From: Diplosphaera chodatii | Taxonomy: Eukaryota; Chlorophyta; Trebouxiophyceae; Prasiolales; Stichococcaceae | Length of the DNA: 64,000 bases | Direction: 5' to 3' | Assembly: GCA_032358165.1 (NCBI GenBank) | Contig: JAALGY010000001.1 | Span: forward strand, 1,736,001 to 1,800,000 | Part shown: one piece after another, positions 54,106 through 62,865 of the stretch | Position numbering within the stretch: position 1 is the stretch's first letter | How the letters are laid out: each line of letters starts with the position of its first letter | Translations under genes and position numbers: made by a program | The notes under the pieces: generated by a model | Told to the model about the DNA's origin: nothing | The model's input: only the letters and a program-made list of their open reading frames with translations | Database searches by the model: none

Positions 54106-54168
54106 TGACCCGTGAGTGGATCGAACACCCAACCTTCCGCTCTGGAGGCGGACGCGCTACCATGCGCC
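54106..54168 (-). pseudogene. Partial tRNA-Trp(CCA), array copy 1
   Basis: Matches positions 9-73 of the intact copy at 55913-55984, minus one A of the D-loop. The upstream bases (TCAGTGC) cannot pair with the 3' acceptor strand ACGGGTC, so no complete cloverleaf forms. Confidence 0.85.
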
Positions 54169-54368
54169 GGCACTGAAGTCCTTCCCAAGGAGGGTGGCGG
54201 CCACTGCAGCAGCAGACGCCAGCGCCGCCAGCAGCGCCGCTGCAGCGCTGCGGGCCCGCCCACTGCAGCGCGGGCGCGGCCGCTGCGGGCGGCAGCGGCG
54301 GCAGAGCAAGTGCCTCCGCATGCGGCGGTGCCTGATGTCAACGGCAGCGCAAACCGCAAAAGCAAATC

Positions 54369-54431
54369 TGACCCGTGAGTGGATCGAACACCCAACCTTC
54401 CGCTCTGGAGGCGGACGCGCTACCATGCGCC
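54369..54431 (-). pseudogene. Partial tRNA-Trp(CCA), array copy 2
   Basis: Same segment and same lost 5' acceptor strand as copy 1. The anticodon loop CTCCAGA and T-arm are intact. Confidence 0.85.
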
Positions 54432-54631
54432 GGCACTGAAGTCCTTCCCAAGGAGGGTGGCGGCCACTGCAGCAGCAGACGCCAGCGCCGCCAGCAGCGC
54501 CGCTGCAGCGCTGCGGGCCCGCCCACTGCAGCGCGGGCGCGGCCGCTGCGGGCGGCAGCGGCGGCAGAGCAAGTGCCTCCGCATGCGGCGGTGCCTGATG
54601 TCAGCGGCAGCGCAAACCGCAAAAGCAAATC

Positions 54632-54694
54632 TGACCCGTGAGTGGATCGAACACCCAACCTTCCGCTCTGGAGGCGGACGCGCTACCATGCGCC
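54632..54694 (-). pseudogene. Partial tRNA-Trp(CCA), array copy 3
   Basis: Identical to copy 2 over the tRNA segment as far as can be read. Confidence 0.85.
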
Positions 54695-54894
54695 GGCACT
54701 GAAGTCCTTCCCAAGGAGGGTGGCGGCCACTGCAGCAGCAGACGCCAGCGCCGCCAGCAGCGCCGCTGCAGCGCTGCGGGCCCGCCCACTGCAGCGCGGG
54801 CGCGGCCGCTGCGGGCGGCAGCGGCGGCAGAGCAAGTGCCTCCGCATGCGGCGGTGCCTGATGTCAGCGGCAGCGCAAACCGCAAAAGCAAATC

Positions 54895-54957
54895 TGACCC
54901 GTGAGTGGATCGAACACCCAACCTTCCGCTCTGGAGGCGGACGCGCTACCATGCGCC
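54895..54957 (-). pseudogene. Partial tRNA-Trp(CCA), array copy 4
   Basis: tRNA segment as in the other partial copies. The following unit is the one with the 36-base deletion. Confidence 0.85.
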
Positions 54958-55121
54958 GGCACTGAAGTCCTTCCCAAGGAGGGTGGCGGCCGCTGCAGCG
55001 CTGCGGGCCCGCCCACTGCAGCGCGGGCGCGGCCGCTGCGGGCGGCAGCGGCGGCAGAGCAAGTGCCTCCGCATGCGGCGGTGCCTGATGTCAGCGGCAG
55101 CGCAAACCGCAAAAGCAAATC

Positions 55122-55184
55122 TGACCCGTGAGTGGATCGAACACCCAACCTTCCGCTCTGGAGGCGGACGCGCTACCATGCGCC
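55122..55184 (-). pseudogene. Partial tRNA-Trp(CCA), array copy 5
   Basis: tRNA segment unchanged. It sits in the 227-bp unit that lacks 36 bases of the GC-rich portion. Confidence 0.85.
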
Positions 55185-55384
55185 GGCACTGAAGTCCTTC
55201 CCAAGGAGGGTGGCGGCCACTGCAGCAGCAGACGCCAGCGCCGCCAGCAGCGCCGCTGCAGCGCTGCGGGCCCGCCCACTGCAGCGCGGGCGCGGCCGCT
55301 GCGGGCGGCAGCGGCGGCAGAGCAAGTGCCTCCGCATGCGGCGGTGCCTGATGTCAGCGGCAGCGCAAACCGCAAAAGCAAATC

Positions 55385-55447
55385 TGACCCGTGAGTGGAT
55401 CGAACACCCAACCTTCCGCTCTGGAGGCGGACGCGCTACCATGCGCC
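55385..55447 (-). pseudogene. Partial tRNA-Trp(CCA), array copy 6
   Basis: tRNA segment unchanged, in a full-length 263-bp unit. Confidence 0.85.
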
Positions 55448-55648
55448 GGCACTGAAGTCCTTCCCAAGGAGGGTGGCGGCCACTGCAGCAGCAGACGCCA
55501 GCGCCGCCAGCAGCGCCGCTGCAGCGCTGCGGGCCCGCCCACTGGCAGCGCGGGCGCGGCCGCTGCGGGCGGCAGCGGCGGCAGAGCAAGTGCCTCCGCA
55601 TGCGGCGGTGCCTGATGTCAGCGGCAGCGCAAACCGCAAAAGCAAATC

Positions 55649-55711
55649 TGACCCGTGAGTGGATCGAACACCCAACCTTCCGCTCTGGAGGCGGACGCGC
55701 TACCATGCGCC
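55649..55711 (-). pseudogene. Partial tRNA-Trp(CCA), array copy 7
   Basis: tRNA segment unchanged. Flanking bases have single-base insertions (CACTGGCAGC on one side, CCTTCCCCAAGG on the other). Confidence 0.85.
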
Positions 55712-55901
55712 GGCACTGAAGTCCTTCCCCAAGGAGGGTGGCGGCCACTGCAGCAGCAGACGCCAGCGCCGCCAGCAGCGCCGCTGCAGCGCTGCGGGCC
55801 CGCCCGCTGCAGCGCGGGCGCGGCCGCTGCGGGCGGCAGCGGCGGCAGAGCAAGTGCCTCCGCATGCGGCGGTGCCTGATGTCAGCGGCAGCGCAAACCG
55901 C

Positions 55902-55905
55902 AAAA
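55902..55905 (-). terminator. RNA polymerase III T-run after tRNA-Trp
   Basis: On the minus strand TTTT occurs eight bases beyond the discriminator base of the intact tRNA (TCAGATTTGCTTTTGC). The same run is preserved in all eight units. Confidence 0.6.
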
Positions 55906-55912
55906 GCAAATC

Positions 55913-55984
55913 TGACCCGTGAGTGGATCGAACACCCAACCTTCCGCTCTGGAGGCGGACGCGCTACCATTGCGCCAACAGGCC
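55913..55984 (-). tRNA. trnW-CCA: tRNA-Trp (anticodon CCA), intact
   Basis: 72 bases on the minus strand, no intron. Acceptor GGCCTGT pairs with ACGGGTC (with two G-U pairs). The D-arm is GCGCAATGGTAGCGC. The anticodon arm TCCGC-CTCCAGA-GCGGA has anticodon CCA at the correct loop position. The T-arm is GGGTG-TTCGATC-CACTC, and the discriminator base is A. Length and arms match plant nuclear tRNA-Trp closely. The internal A box (TGGCGCAATGG) and B box (GTGTTCGATCC) are present. It is the terminal unit of the array, and the only one with a usable acceptor stem. Confidence 0.92.
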
Positions 55985-56105
55985 CCGTTTCATTTTAATC
56001 GGGTCCAGATCCTTGAAAGGCTATGCAGGTATTACTACCTGGATCGACTGGTCTTGTGTATATATAGGGTGACAGCCATTTTTTCAACGGCGGCATTTTT
56101 AGGGC

Positions 56106-56390
56106 TCATTAGGCTCATTGCTCATTGGCGGTGATATTGCTAGACACCTGCTGTGCTTTGCCTGTGTGCCCGCCGGGTTTCTCCTGCCGGGCTGAGCCCG
56201 CCGCCTGCTTCATGCACGGCGGCTGCACTCATTTGAGCCTTGATGGTTTTGAGTTGTTGCCCCGTGTGCCTCCGGGTGCATCCAGGGTGTCGGCCTCTGT
56301 GCTAAACCCTGGTGCTCCACAGTTCTTGGTCACCAGCATTGATTGTTGTGTGCCCAGTGGAGTATATGGGATGTAATCGCCTTCATTCAT
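56106..56390 (+). repeat. Left direct repeat of the 56-58 kb element
   Basis: Near-identical to 57937-58224, with a few substitutions (for example CTCCGGGTGCA here against CTTCGGGTGCA). Confidence 0.8.
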
Positions 56391-56400
56391 TTTTTTAGGG

Positions 56401-56581
56401 CATGCACGGCGGCTGCACTCATTTGAGCCTTGATGGTTTTTGAGTTGTTTCCCCGTGTGCCTTCGGGTGCATCCAGGGTGTCGGCCTTTGTGCTAAACCC
56501 TGGTGCTCCACAGTTCTTGGACACCAGCATTGATTGTTGTGTGACCAGTGGAGTATATGGGATGTAATCGCCTTCATTCAT
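56401..56581 (+). repeat. Partial repeat copy (3' portion)
   Basis: Repeats the segment from CATGCACGGCGGCTGCACTC to the CTTCATTCAT end, directly after the left repeat. Confidence 0.8.
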
Positions 56582-56594
56582 TTTTAGGGCATTG

Positions 56595-56626
56595 AGTATA
56601 TGGGATGTAATCGCCTTCATTCATTC
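56595..56626 (+). repeat. Short terminal repeat fragment
   Basis: Only the last 32 bases of the repeat (GAGTATATGGGATG to TTCATTCAT) are present. Confidence 0.7.
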
Positions 56627-56783
56627 GTTATTTTTAGGGCATTGCTCGCGGTCAGCATCATGCGCTATGGGGGCTGCCCACTTGCTACCTAGCCCTCTCC
56701 GTTTGGACACCTTGCAGCCCGCATGGGCTTTGGTCTGCCCTCGTGGCACATGCTTTTCCACCAGCCAGACGTATTGCTTACGT

Positions 56784-56940
56784 CCATTCAGTTGTTGCCC
56801 CGTGTGTTTCGGCGCATTCGTGTGTTCGGGCACATCCAGGACAGACTCGCCTGCAGTCTAGACTGGTGCTCCACAGTTCATGGTTGCCAGCATTTACTTG
56901 TTGTGTGACCGGTGGAGTATATGGGATGTAACCACCTCGA
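56784..56940 (+). repeat. Diverged repeat copy
   Basis: Recognisable by TTGTTGCCCCGTGTG, CTGGTGCTCCACAGTTC and GGAGTATATGGGATGTAA, but with many substitutions, so older than the other copies. Confidence 0.65.
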
Positions 56941-56963
56941 TCGATCGATTTTCAGGGCGCTTG

Positions 56964-57105
56964 AGTTGTTGCCCCGTGTGCCTTTGGGTGCATCCAGGGT
57001 GTCGGCCATTGTGCTAAACCCTGGTGCTCCACAGTTCTTGGACACCAGCATTGATTGTTGTGTGCCCAGTGGAGTATATGGGATGTAATCGCCTTCATTC
57101 ATAAT
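56964..57105 (+). repeat. Partial repeat copy (3' portion)
   Basis: Runs from GAGTTGTTGCCCCGTGTG to CTTCATTCAT with few differences from the flanking direct repeats. Confidence 0.8.
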
Positions 57106-57936
57106 TTTAGGGCACATCTTTTGGCAGTGTCCCATGGCACAGACGGTGGTCGCCGCAGTGCAGTCGGAGCTTCAGGCATGGAGTCAGCGACAGCAACAGC
57201 AGCAGCCGGCGGCGGCAGCGGCAGCGGCGCCAGCGGCGGCAGCGGCACCGGCGGCAGGGCAGGCCCCTCAGCTGCGAGCGGCGGACATGTGGCTGGCACG
57301 CCCACAGCCGGGGGTGTTTGGCGGTGTTTGGAGGCTGGCATGCCTGTGCGGTGTATGCCTGTGATTATGCCCGCCGCGCTGCGTTTGCCTGCCACCGCCC
57401 TGGTCAGCAGGTGGACCATGTGGGCATTGGCAGGCGAGCGGTGGCGGTGTTTTGGGCTCAGCTGCAGCACTTCTGCCAGCTAGGCATGGCCTCTGCTCTG
57501 TGGCGGCAGCGTGCGGCGGAGGGGCCTTTTGTCAGGTTCTGTGAGGTGTCAGGCTCTTGTGGTGTCGTCCGGTTGGCGGGCGGCGGCTTGTGAGTTTTGG
57601 CGGCGGTTGTTTTGTGTGTTTTGAGGCGGCGGTCACATCCTAACGACTGAGACTTGGACTGGACATATAGCGGCGCATGGTGGGTGCTTTGTCTGCTGCA
57701 CCACAGTGCTGACAGTGAGACCTGCAGGATGACGTTAGGGCGGTATGCTGCTCGCTGGGGTTGGCGCCCCCAGCAGCGGCAGTGCAGTCACCAGTCAAAT
57801 GGACTGCGCCGCCCACCCTCCTAGGAGGTTTTCCCCGCACGTTCCAACCATGTTGGCCCCCACAGCCTCGCGGCTCGTTGGGTGTGTTGCTGTCATGCGT
57901 CTGTGTTGCGGCCGGCAGGCATGCTGCCCTTGACGC

Positions 57937-58224
57937 CTCATTAGGCTTATTGCTCATTGGCGGTGATATTGCTAGACACCTGCTGTGCTTTGCCTATGTG
58001 CCCGCCGGGTTTCCCCTGCCGGGCTGAGCCCGCCGCCTGCTTCATGCACGGCGGCTGCACTCATTTGAGCCTTGATGGTTTTGAGTTGTTGCCCCGTGTG
58101 CCTTCGGGTGCATCCAGGGTGTCGGCCATTGTGCTAAACCCTGGTGCTCCACAGTTCTTGGACACCAGCATTGATTGTTGTGTGCCCAGTGGAGTATATG
58201 GGATGTAATCGCCTTCATTCATAC
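57937..58224 (+). repeat. Right direct repeat of the 56-58 kb element
   Basis: Full-length partner of 56106-56390. Its right end coincides with the breakpoint of the truncated gene duplicate that follows. Confidence 0.8.
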
Positions 58225-58225
58225 C

Positions 58226-58985
58226 CTTTCACAATGTGGCGGCAATATGTTGTAGCTAGCTTCCTGTAGGGCCCACAACCATTGGCTTCCCTCAAAAAAC
58301 AAACATCGAACAAAGCGGTTGGGGCATTGGCAACATAATGGAACCCCAAAGGCTGCTTTGGTCTGTTGCCACACAGACGTGTCCATCCCTTTAGCACTTG
58401 CATTGTGACCTCGCGTGGCATCACCAAAGCGTTGAGATATGCTGCCCTCAGGTGCAAAAGGTCCAGGACTACAGACCGTGGGCGGTGGCGGCGCTACCAG
58501 CAGCAACAGTGCTGGAGCGGCGGGCACGAGCTTTGGCCGCCGCCGCAGCAGGCACGGGCCGCCAGCGCCGGCGTCGCCGCCGCATGCGGGTCCAGCTTCC
58601 TGCCGCCACTGCTGCCGCCGCCGCTGCCGCCCTCTGACGCTCTTGCAGTGGCCTTGCTGCCGGCAGCCGGGAGTGGGGTGCTTGCAGCAGATGGACAGGA
58701 CATGCCGATAAGCGGTGAGCAGGATCTTGATCATCGCAGCATCTGACACTGCCCAACAGTGAAGCCTCACATTATAGTAGGAACTTTCGCAATATATGGC
58801 ATTTGTCTGAGCACCTGCTACAAAGCCGGTGCCTGGACCGCCGGCGATGTTGGACCCCGAGGGGTACACCTGCAGGCGCTGCACGGCTGGGGCAGCGCTG
58901 ATGCTTGCGTTGGCGGCGTATGCGGGCCCTGCGGCAGCGCCCTGTCTGCTGCGCCTGCAACGCGCCATCACAGTTGTTGTTGCAG
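58226..58985 (-). pseudogene. Truncated duplicate of the UBA-domain gene at 62866-64000
   Basis: Intron and exon sequence align with about 63240-63975: GGCGGCGTATGCGGG, the CACCGGCGATGTTGG motif, the Ser/Gly/Lys exon (SSGGRKLDPHAAA) and the ATATGTTGT-GCTAGCTTCCTGT intron stretch. Near 58930 this copy lacks four bases relative to 63935 (TGCGGGCCCTGCGGC against TGCGGGCACACCCTGCGGC), which shifts the frame of the PAYAANA exon. The C-terminal UBA exon is missing, cut off by the repeat ending at 58224. Both defects suggest a dead copy. Confidence 0.7.
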
Positions 58986-59118
58986 CAACAACCAAATTCT
59001 GCAGACGTGATCTTGCTGCACACAGAGTAGAAGAGATGCAGAGGAAGCCACCGAGGACGGTGCTGTAATTTCTGATCGTGACCAGCCTCAAGGTGCATGA
59101 GACTTGCCATGGAGCTGC

Positions 59119-59850
59119 TCAGTTGAAGCGCAAGGCGATAGGTGGGCCCAGTGCGGGGCTAGCCCATGTGGGATGGTCATATGGTGCTGTTGGAATTAAC
59201 GCTTTGAAGCTGGCATCCTGAAGCCAGAAGTCACTTGTCGTGCGGCCGCGCCCTGCAAAGGGTGCCCCTGCTGTGCGTGGCTGCCACCCAGCCCAAACAA
59301 GCCGCTGCCAGCACTGCCGCTGCTGCCTGCAGCCCCCTTGCAACGGCGTCCGCTGGTCCACTTGCCGGCACCCGCAGCCAGCCACCATCCAACTTGCCGC
59401 GCTGCTGCTGCTGCTGCTGCTGCTCTGCGACGCCACCAGCCCTGCAGGCACTTCACAAGAATCAGCGCATCACTATGGGATGTGCAGGCGAAGCTGGCGA
59501 TGAGCACAGCAGGCGGTGATCCGCCCTGCATAACAACAGCTGCCCACCCTTTGGCAATGCCAACCAACATGTGAGTCTGTCCACTCACCGTATGGGGTTG
59601 TGGTTGACGGGCCGCGGCGGGGCGTCGCCGGTCGCCGATGTAGCGGGGCCGCTTGCGGCAACGAAGCTGCGCCTGTTTGTAGCAAGTCGCTGGAACAGGA
59701 ATCTCGTGGCGGGCTGTGGGGTTCTTGCACCACAGCACCGCTGGCGGCTGCCTCTCACGGTCGCGTGCTGAGCTGCTGCCCGCTGGCCCTGAAGCACTGT
59801 CCTCTGCACTTTTGTCTGCGCTGTCTGCTGCAGGTCCGCTGATCAAGCTA
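59119..59850 (-). CDS. Possible small gene, product unknown
   Basis: Two open minus-strand stretches join at a good donor near 59585 (CCATACG followed by GTGAGT) and an acceptor near 59440 (CTGCAG). The downstream part ends in a plausible C-terminus (TTSDFWLQDASFKALIPT, then PPIALRFN and stop at 59119). The upstream part is Ser/Ala/Arg-rich, and two frames are open, so the true one is unclear. No motif recognised and no start codon settled. Confidence 0.25.
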
Positions 59851-60723
59851 CAAGGTGTTACCTGTCCAGGGGCGCCAGTATGGCTGTTGGCAGGAACTCT
59901 GCTGTGACGCAGGTGGCACACTGCGATTTGCTTGGCAACAGTACTGCCCGCAGTTTGACGGCAAATACAGGCAGCATTGGCATGCCTTGTAGCCGGTACC
60001 GATTGCGCCTGACAATTTGAACATCTGCATGTACTGCGCTAGTCAACCTGCGCCAGCGCTCACATGTTAAGCATGCTGCGGCTAGACAACCCTACTCTGT
60101 AACCCCGCCTGTCCAGGCTGCCACCAAGTTGCCCCAGACCAGCGCTGATCCTGTGGCGCATGCCCCCAGGTTGCCACCAACTTGCTCACCACCAAAGTTG
60201 CTCCCCAGGGTTTCCCCCGCCGCCACCACGCCCACCCTCTGATGTGCCTAGTCTGCCCCCAGGTCCCTCATCGTTTTCCTGCAGGGGAGATTCTGTGTGC
60301 AAAGTTGGCCTCGAGTGTCCCCCAGCTTGCCTGGAGCCCTTCAGCAGGCATGAGGTGTCCCATGGTCCTGCACCAATTGTCCCCTGCTGTGCCCCCCGGT
60401 GGAGATGATGCCACATGTGCTGCACTACTCCTAACATTGCTACCTTTGTTTGGGATTCATATCTTGACCATCAGATAAGACGGAGCTTCATTCCTGGTTT
60501 ATCTGCACGCCACCTGTAAGCTGCCTTATGAGCATTTGCTTGCCGTCGTGCATTGGCCGTCACGTCAATATTTGGCGGTAGTTAGTCATCGATTTGTGAA
60601 TCTTGCGATTCCACGTGGGCCTGGGACGATCCCGGCTCCACTCGTCCGTCTTCGGCCACTCAAAACCAATATCACAGCTCGCAGCACGAAACAGCTGTCC
60701 GCAAGTCTCCCGCCTTCTGGGAG
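59851..60723. other. Intergenic region
   Basis: About 870 bases with no supported exon. A short internal similarity is visible (GTTGCCACCAA / CTGCCACCAAGTTGCCCC near 60118-60190). It includes the upstream region of the plus-strand gene at 60724. Confidence 0.35.
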
Positions 60724-62035
60724 ATGGCGTCCACACTACCGCATCTTGCTGCAACGGGGTCCAATATGGACCAGACACGCGGCAGCGCGGCCGCGGCCTC
60801 CAGCATGGAGCACCAGGAGCTGCCGAACTCGGATGAGCAGCCTCGTGAGGTGCTTGATTGTGTTGCAAACCAAAGGATACCCATCGATCTAACGAACGTT
60901 CGTGGCACGACGTTCCCTCCGCTCAGCCTGCACAGCAGCGAGCTGCCCCACAGCTCGTCGAACAGTGCACTTGGCGGCGCAGATATATGTATGCACATCT
61001 CAAGTCTGAGATTAGGAGCAAGGCGTGATTACTTCAGGGCTGGCATGGTCTGAACACAGCATTGCCATCGGCTCGCCTGTGAGCACTACATGAGCGGTGT
61101 GTTACTGCTCATCAACTCGCAGTTTCACTCCCAGTCCAATAATGGTGGGCGCATCATCAACAAGATTCTACGACTCAGTGGCTGCGCGGCGGTCTGAGAA
61201 CGTCTGGCAGGCTCACAACTACGCTGTTGTAATCAACACGAACGGTGCAAGGTCGCATCGCAGGAGCTGCCCTTCCTATCATGGGAGGAGCCTTGCCTTG
61301 CGGACATCAAGGCCAATCTTGCTGAGCTGCGACTGGAACACCAGCGCAACTGGGAGGAGGAGCATCCTGACCAGGACCCATGCAACGTGAGATTGCGTGG
61401 GACAGCCTGGTGCTTCCACCTCATGGTGTGTTGCAGCGGGAAGGGGCCGCACCTCACGGGGAGCATCTCTGCATCCGCAGGCGCCAGCGCTCCCGATGCC
61501 GCCGTTCATGTTCAAGGAGGTGAGTCCCCAACGACACCGTGTGCGGGCGCTACACCTGCAGTGCAAAAGAGCTTGGCAGCACACCCGCAACGCAATGCTG
61601 CCCTCCGTCAAAGGCATGTCACGCTGTGGGCACAGGAACCCGGCACTGGCGGAGAGCAGCTGTTCTTTGGGCCCGATGCGGCCCTGCTGCACAATGGCGT
61701 GCCTGTGGCTGCCAGGGTCGGGCCCTTCCTGCAGATGGCCAGCTATGCCGGCGTGCACACGGGCCAGCTGAGGGTGGTGCTGGTGGGCCCCCGTCCCGCC
61801 CTCCTCAGTTTTGCCAATCCTCACTGCCGTTCTTCCTCAACAGATCCTTGTGTGGTCCAACAGACAAGACTGCGTCAGTGTGCAGCACCATGAGACACTG
61901 GTGTCAAATGTGCAGCCGGTTGATGGCGACGATGACTGGCAGCCGCCAGACTTCGAGTCCAGCACCTACTACGAGGACCTGCGGGAGTGGCAGGAGGCGC
62001 GCGCCAAGGCCATGCGACAGGGCATGCCGCAATGA
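60724..62035 (+). CDS. Unrecognised conserved-looking protein, multi-exon
   Basis: It starts at the ATG at 60724 (MASTLPHLAATGSN, PIDLTNVRGTTFPPL). Later exons are in phase: about 61126-61210 (SSTRFYDSVAARRSENVWQ), 61264-61386 (ELPFLSWEEPCLADIKANLA to PDQDPCN), 61481-61519 (APALPMPPFMFKE), 61570-61773 (VTLWAQEPGTGGEQLFFG, VGPFLQMASYAGVHTGQL) and 61844-62035 (ILVWSNRQDCVSVQHHETLV to MRQGMPQ, stop). The intron after ENVWQ would start GC. The first junction is unresolved. Nothing suggests membrane insertion. The sequence is not low complexity and reads like a soluble conserved protein, but I do not recognise its family or function. Confidence 0.55.
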
Positions 62036-62865
62036 CTGCCGCCTGGTCAGCAGGAACAGGACCAGCGCCATGTCGCAGCTTGCGGGGTCGAGCAGGCGTG
62101 TGCCGGAGATTTGGGGCCACAATTAGCCAGGCACTACTATCCTGTGCCTACTGTGATGCTTCGATATGCACAGCATGTAGTGCAGATGCAATTTGCCACC
62201 CGCCCTATGGCGATTCATGATGCATATGCAACTGGTTGTGCATGGGTGTAGCGTCTATTGCCCTTGTGGCTTGCTGTTCGCTGCGGGCGGGATCTGCGCA
62301 CCTGCGCTGCGGTTCTAACCAGATGGGTTGACCAGGCTGGCAGACGATGCAAGCGAGAGGGAACGGAACCCAACGTAGCGATACATGTATATCTTCAGTC
62401 AATGATAAGTCTCTGGCTCAGGACTTGAAAGTGCACAGGCATTCATGGCAGCCGGCCTCCATTCGACTGATTGTCGGTTTGGTTTTGGGACCGCTGCCTG
62501 TGTCCGTGGGCGTTCGGGTGCATCCAAGGTTTCAACCATGGTGCTAACAGTCCCTGATGCGCTGGATCTTTGAGTGTTTGGGAGCCACAGACACGTTTGT
62601 GTGACGAACACCTCTGCGAGCGGTACATTCTGTTCAAGGACGGAGAGCCTATCTGCATGTGAGTGCAAATGTGTGCACCTGCTGGTCTGGACAAGTGCAA
62701 CACAAGACCAGCACGTGGTGTGGGCACATGCGGCATAGTGCATGACCAGACTTTGCAACAGTACTGGGTACTGCACCTTTCCTGCCTTTTCTGCTTGCCA
62801 AGTCCCTGATGACAGGCAACAAGCATGTTTATGCCGTTGCAACTACATGAAAAAGATACATCCTG
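62036..62865. other. Converging 3' flanks with a repeat fragment
   Basis: No exon supported. Around 62512-62551 the sequence TTCGGGTGCATCCAAGG followed by CCATGGTGCTAA resembles the middle of the repeat family at 56-58 kb, so a decayed copy may lie here. Confidence 0.4.

Larger units (their letters stand above)
53950..55976 (-). repeat. Tandem array of about 263-bp units containing tRNA-Trp gene segments
   Basis: Eight near-identical units. The tRNA 3' ends lie at 54106, 54369, 54632, 54895, 55122, 55385, 55649 and 55913, so unit lengths are 263, 263, 263, 227, 263, 264 and 264. The fifth unit lacks 36 bases, including CAGCAGACGCCAGCG. Units differ otherwise by single bases or one-base indels, suggesting recent or homogenised duplication. 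Besides the tRNA segment each unit holds a GC-rich stretch (CGCTGCGGGCGGCAGCGGCG). Open frames crossing several units are by-products of the repeat and are not called as genes. Confidence 0.95.
56106..58224 (+). mobile_element. Candidate non-autonomous element bounded by direct repeats
   Basis: Two direct repeats of about 285 bases (56106-56390 and 57937-58224) share the order GCTCATTGGCGGTGATATTG, then CCTGCCGGGCTGAGCCCGCC, then GGAGTATATGGGATGTAATC. They begin TTGCTCATT and end CTTCATTCAT. Between them lie further partial copies of the same repeat and a stretch (57134-57600) with frames such as MAQTVVAAVQSELQAW and an Ala/Gln-rich run, with no recognised transposase, integrase or reverse transcriptase. 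This resembles an LTR-flanked or nested non-autonomous element. Target-site duplications could not be confirmed, and 56.39-57.12 kb suggests repeated insertion or local duplication. Confidence 0.45.

Noticed and set aside
55173..55970. 265-residue open frame on the minus strand across several array units (and sister frames of 86-107 residues)
   Set aside because: It repeats in every unit, crosses tRNA-Trp segments in antisense or sense, and exists because the unit length is near a multiple of three with few stops in GC-rich DNA. No protein motif.
53950..55976. CRISPR-like array
   Set aside because: Units are contiguous 263-bp copies without unique spacers, in an intron-bearing eukaryotic genome. 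The shared part is a tRNA gene segment.
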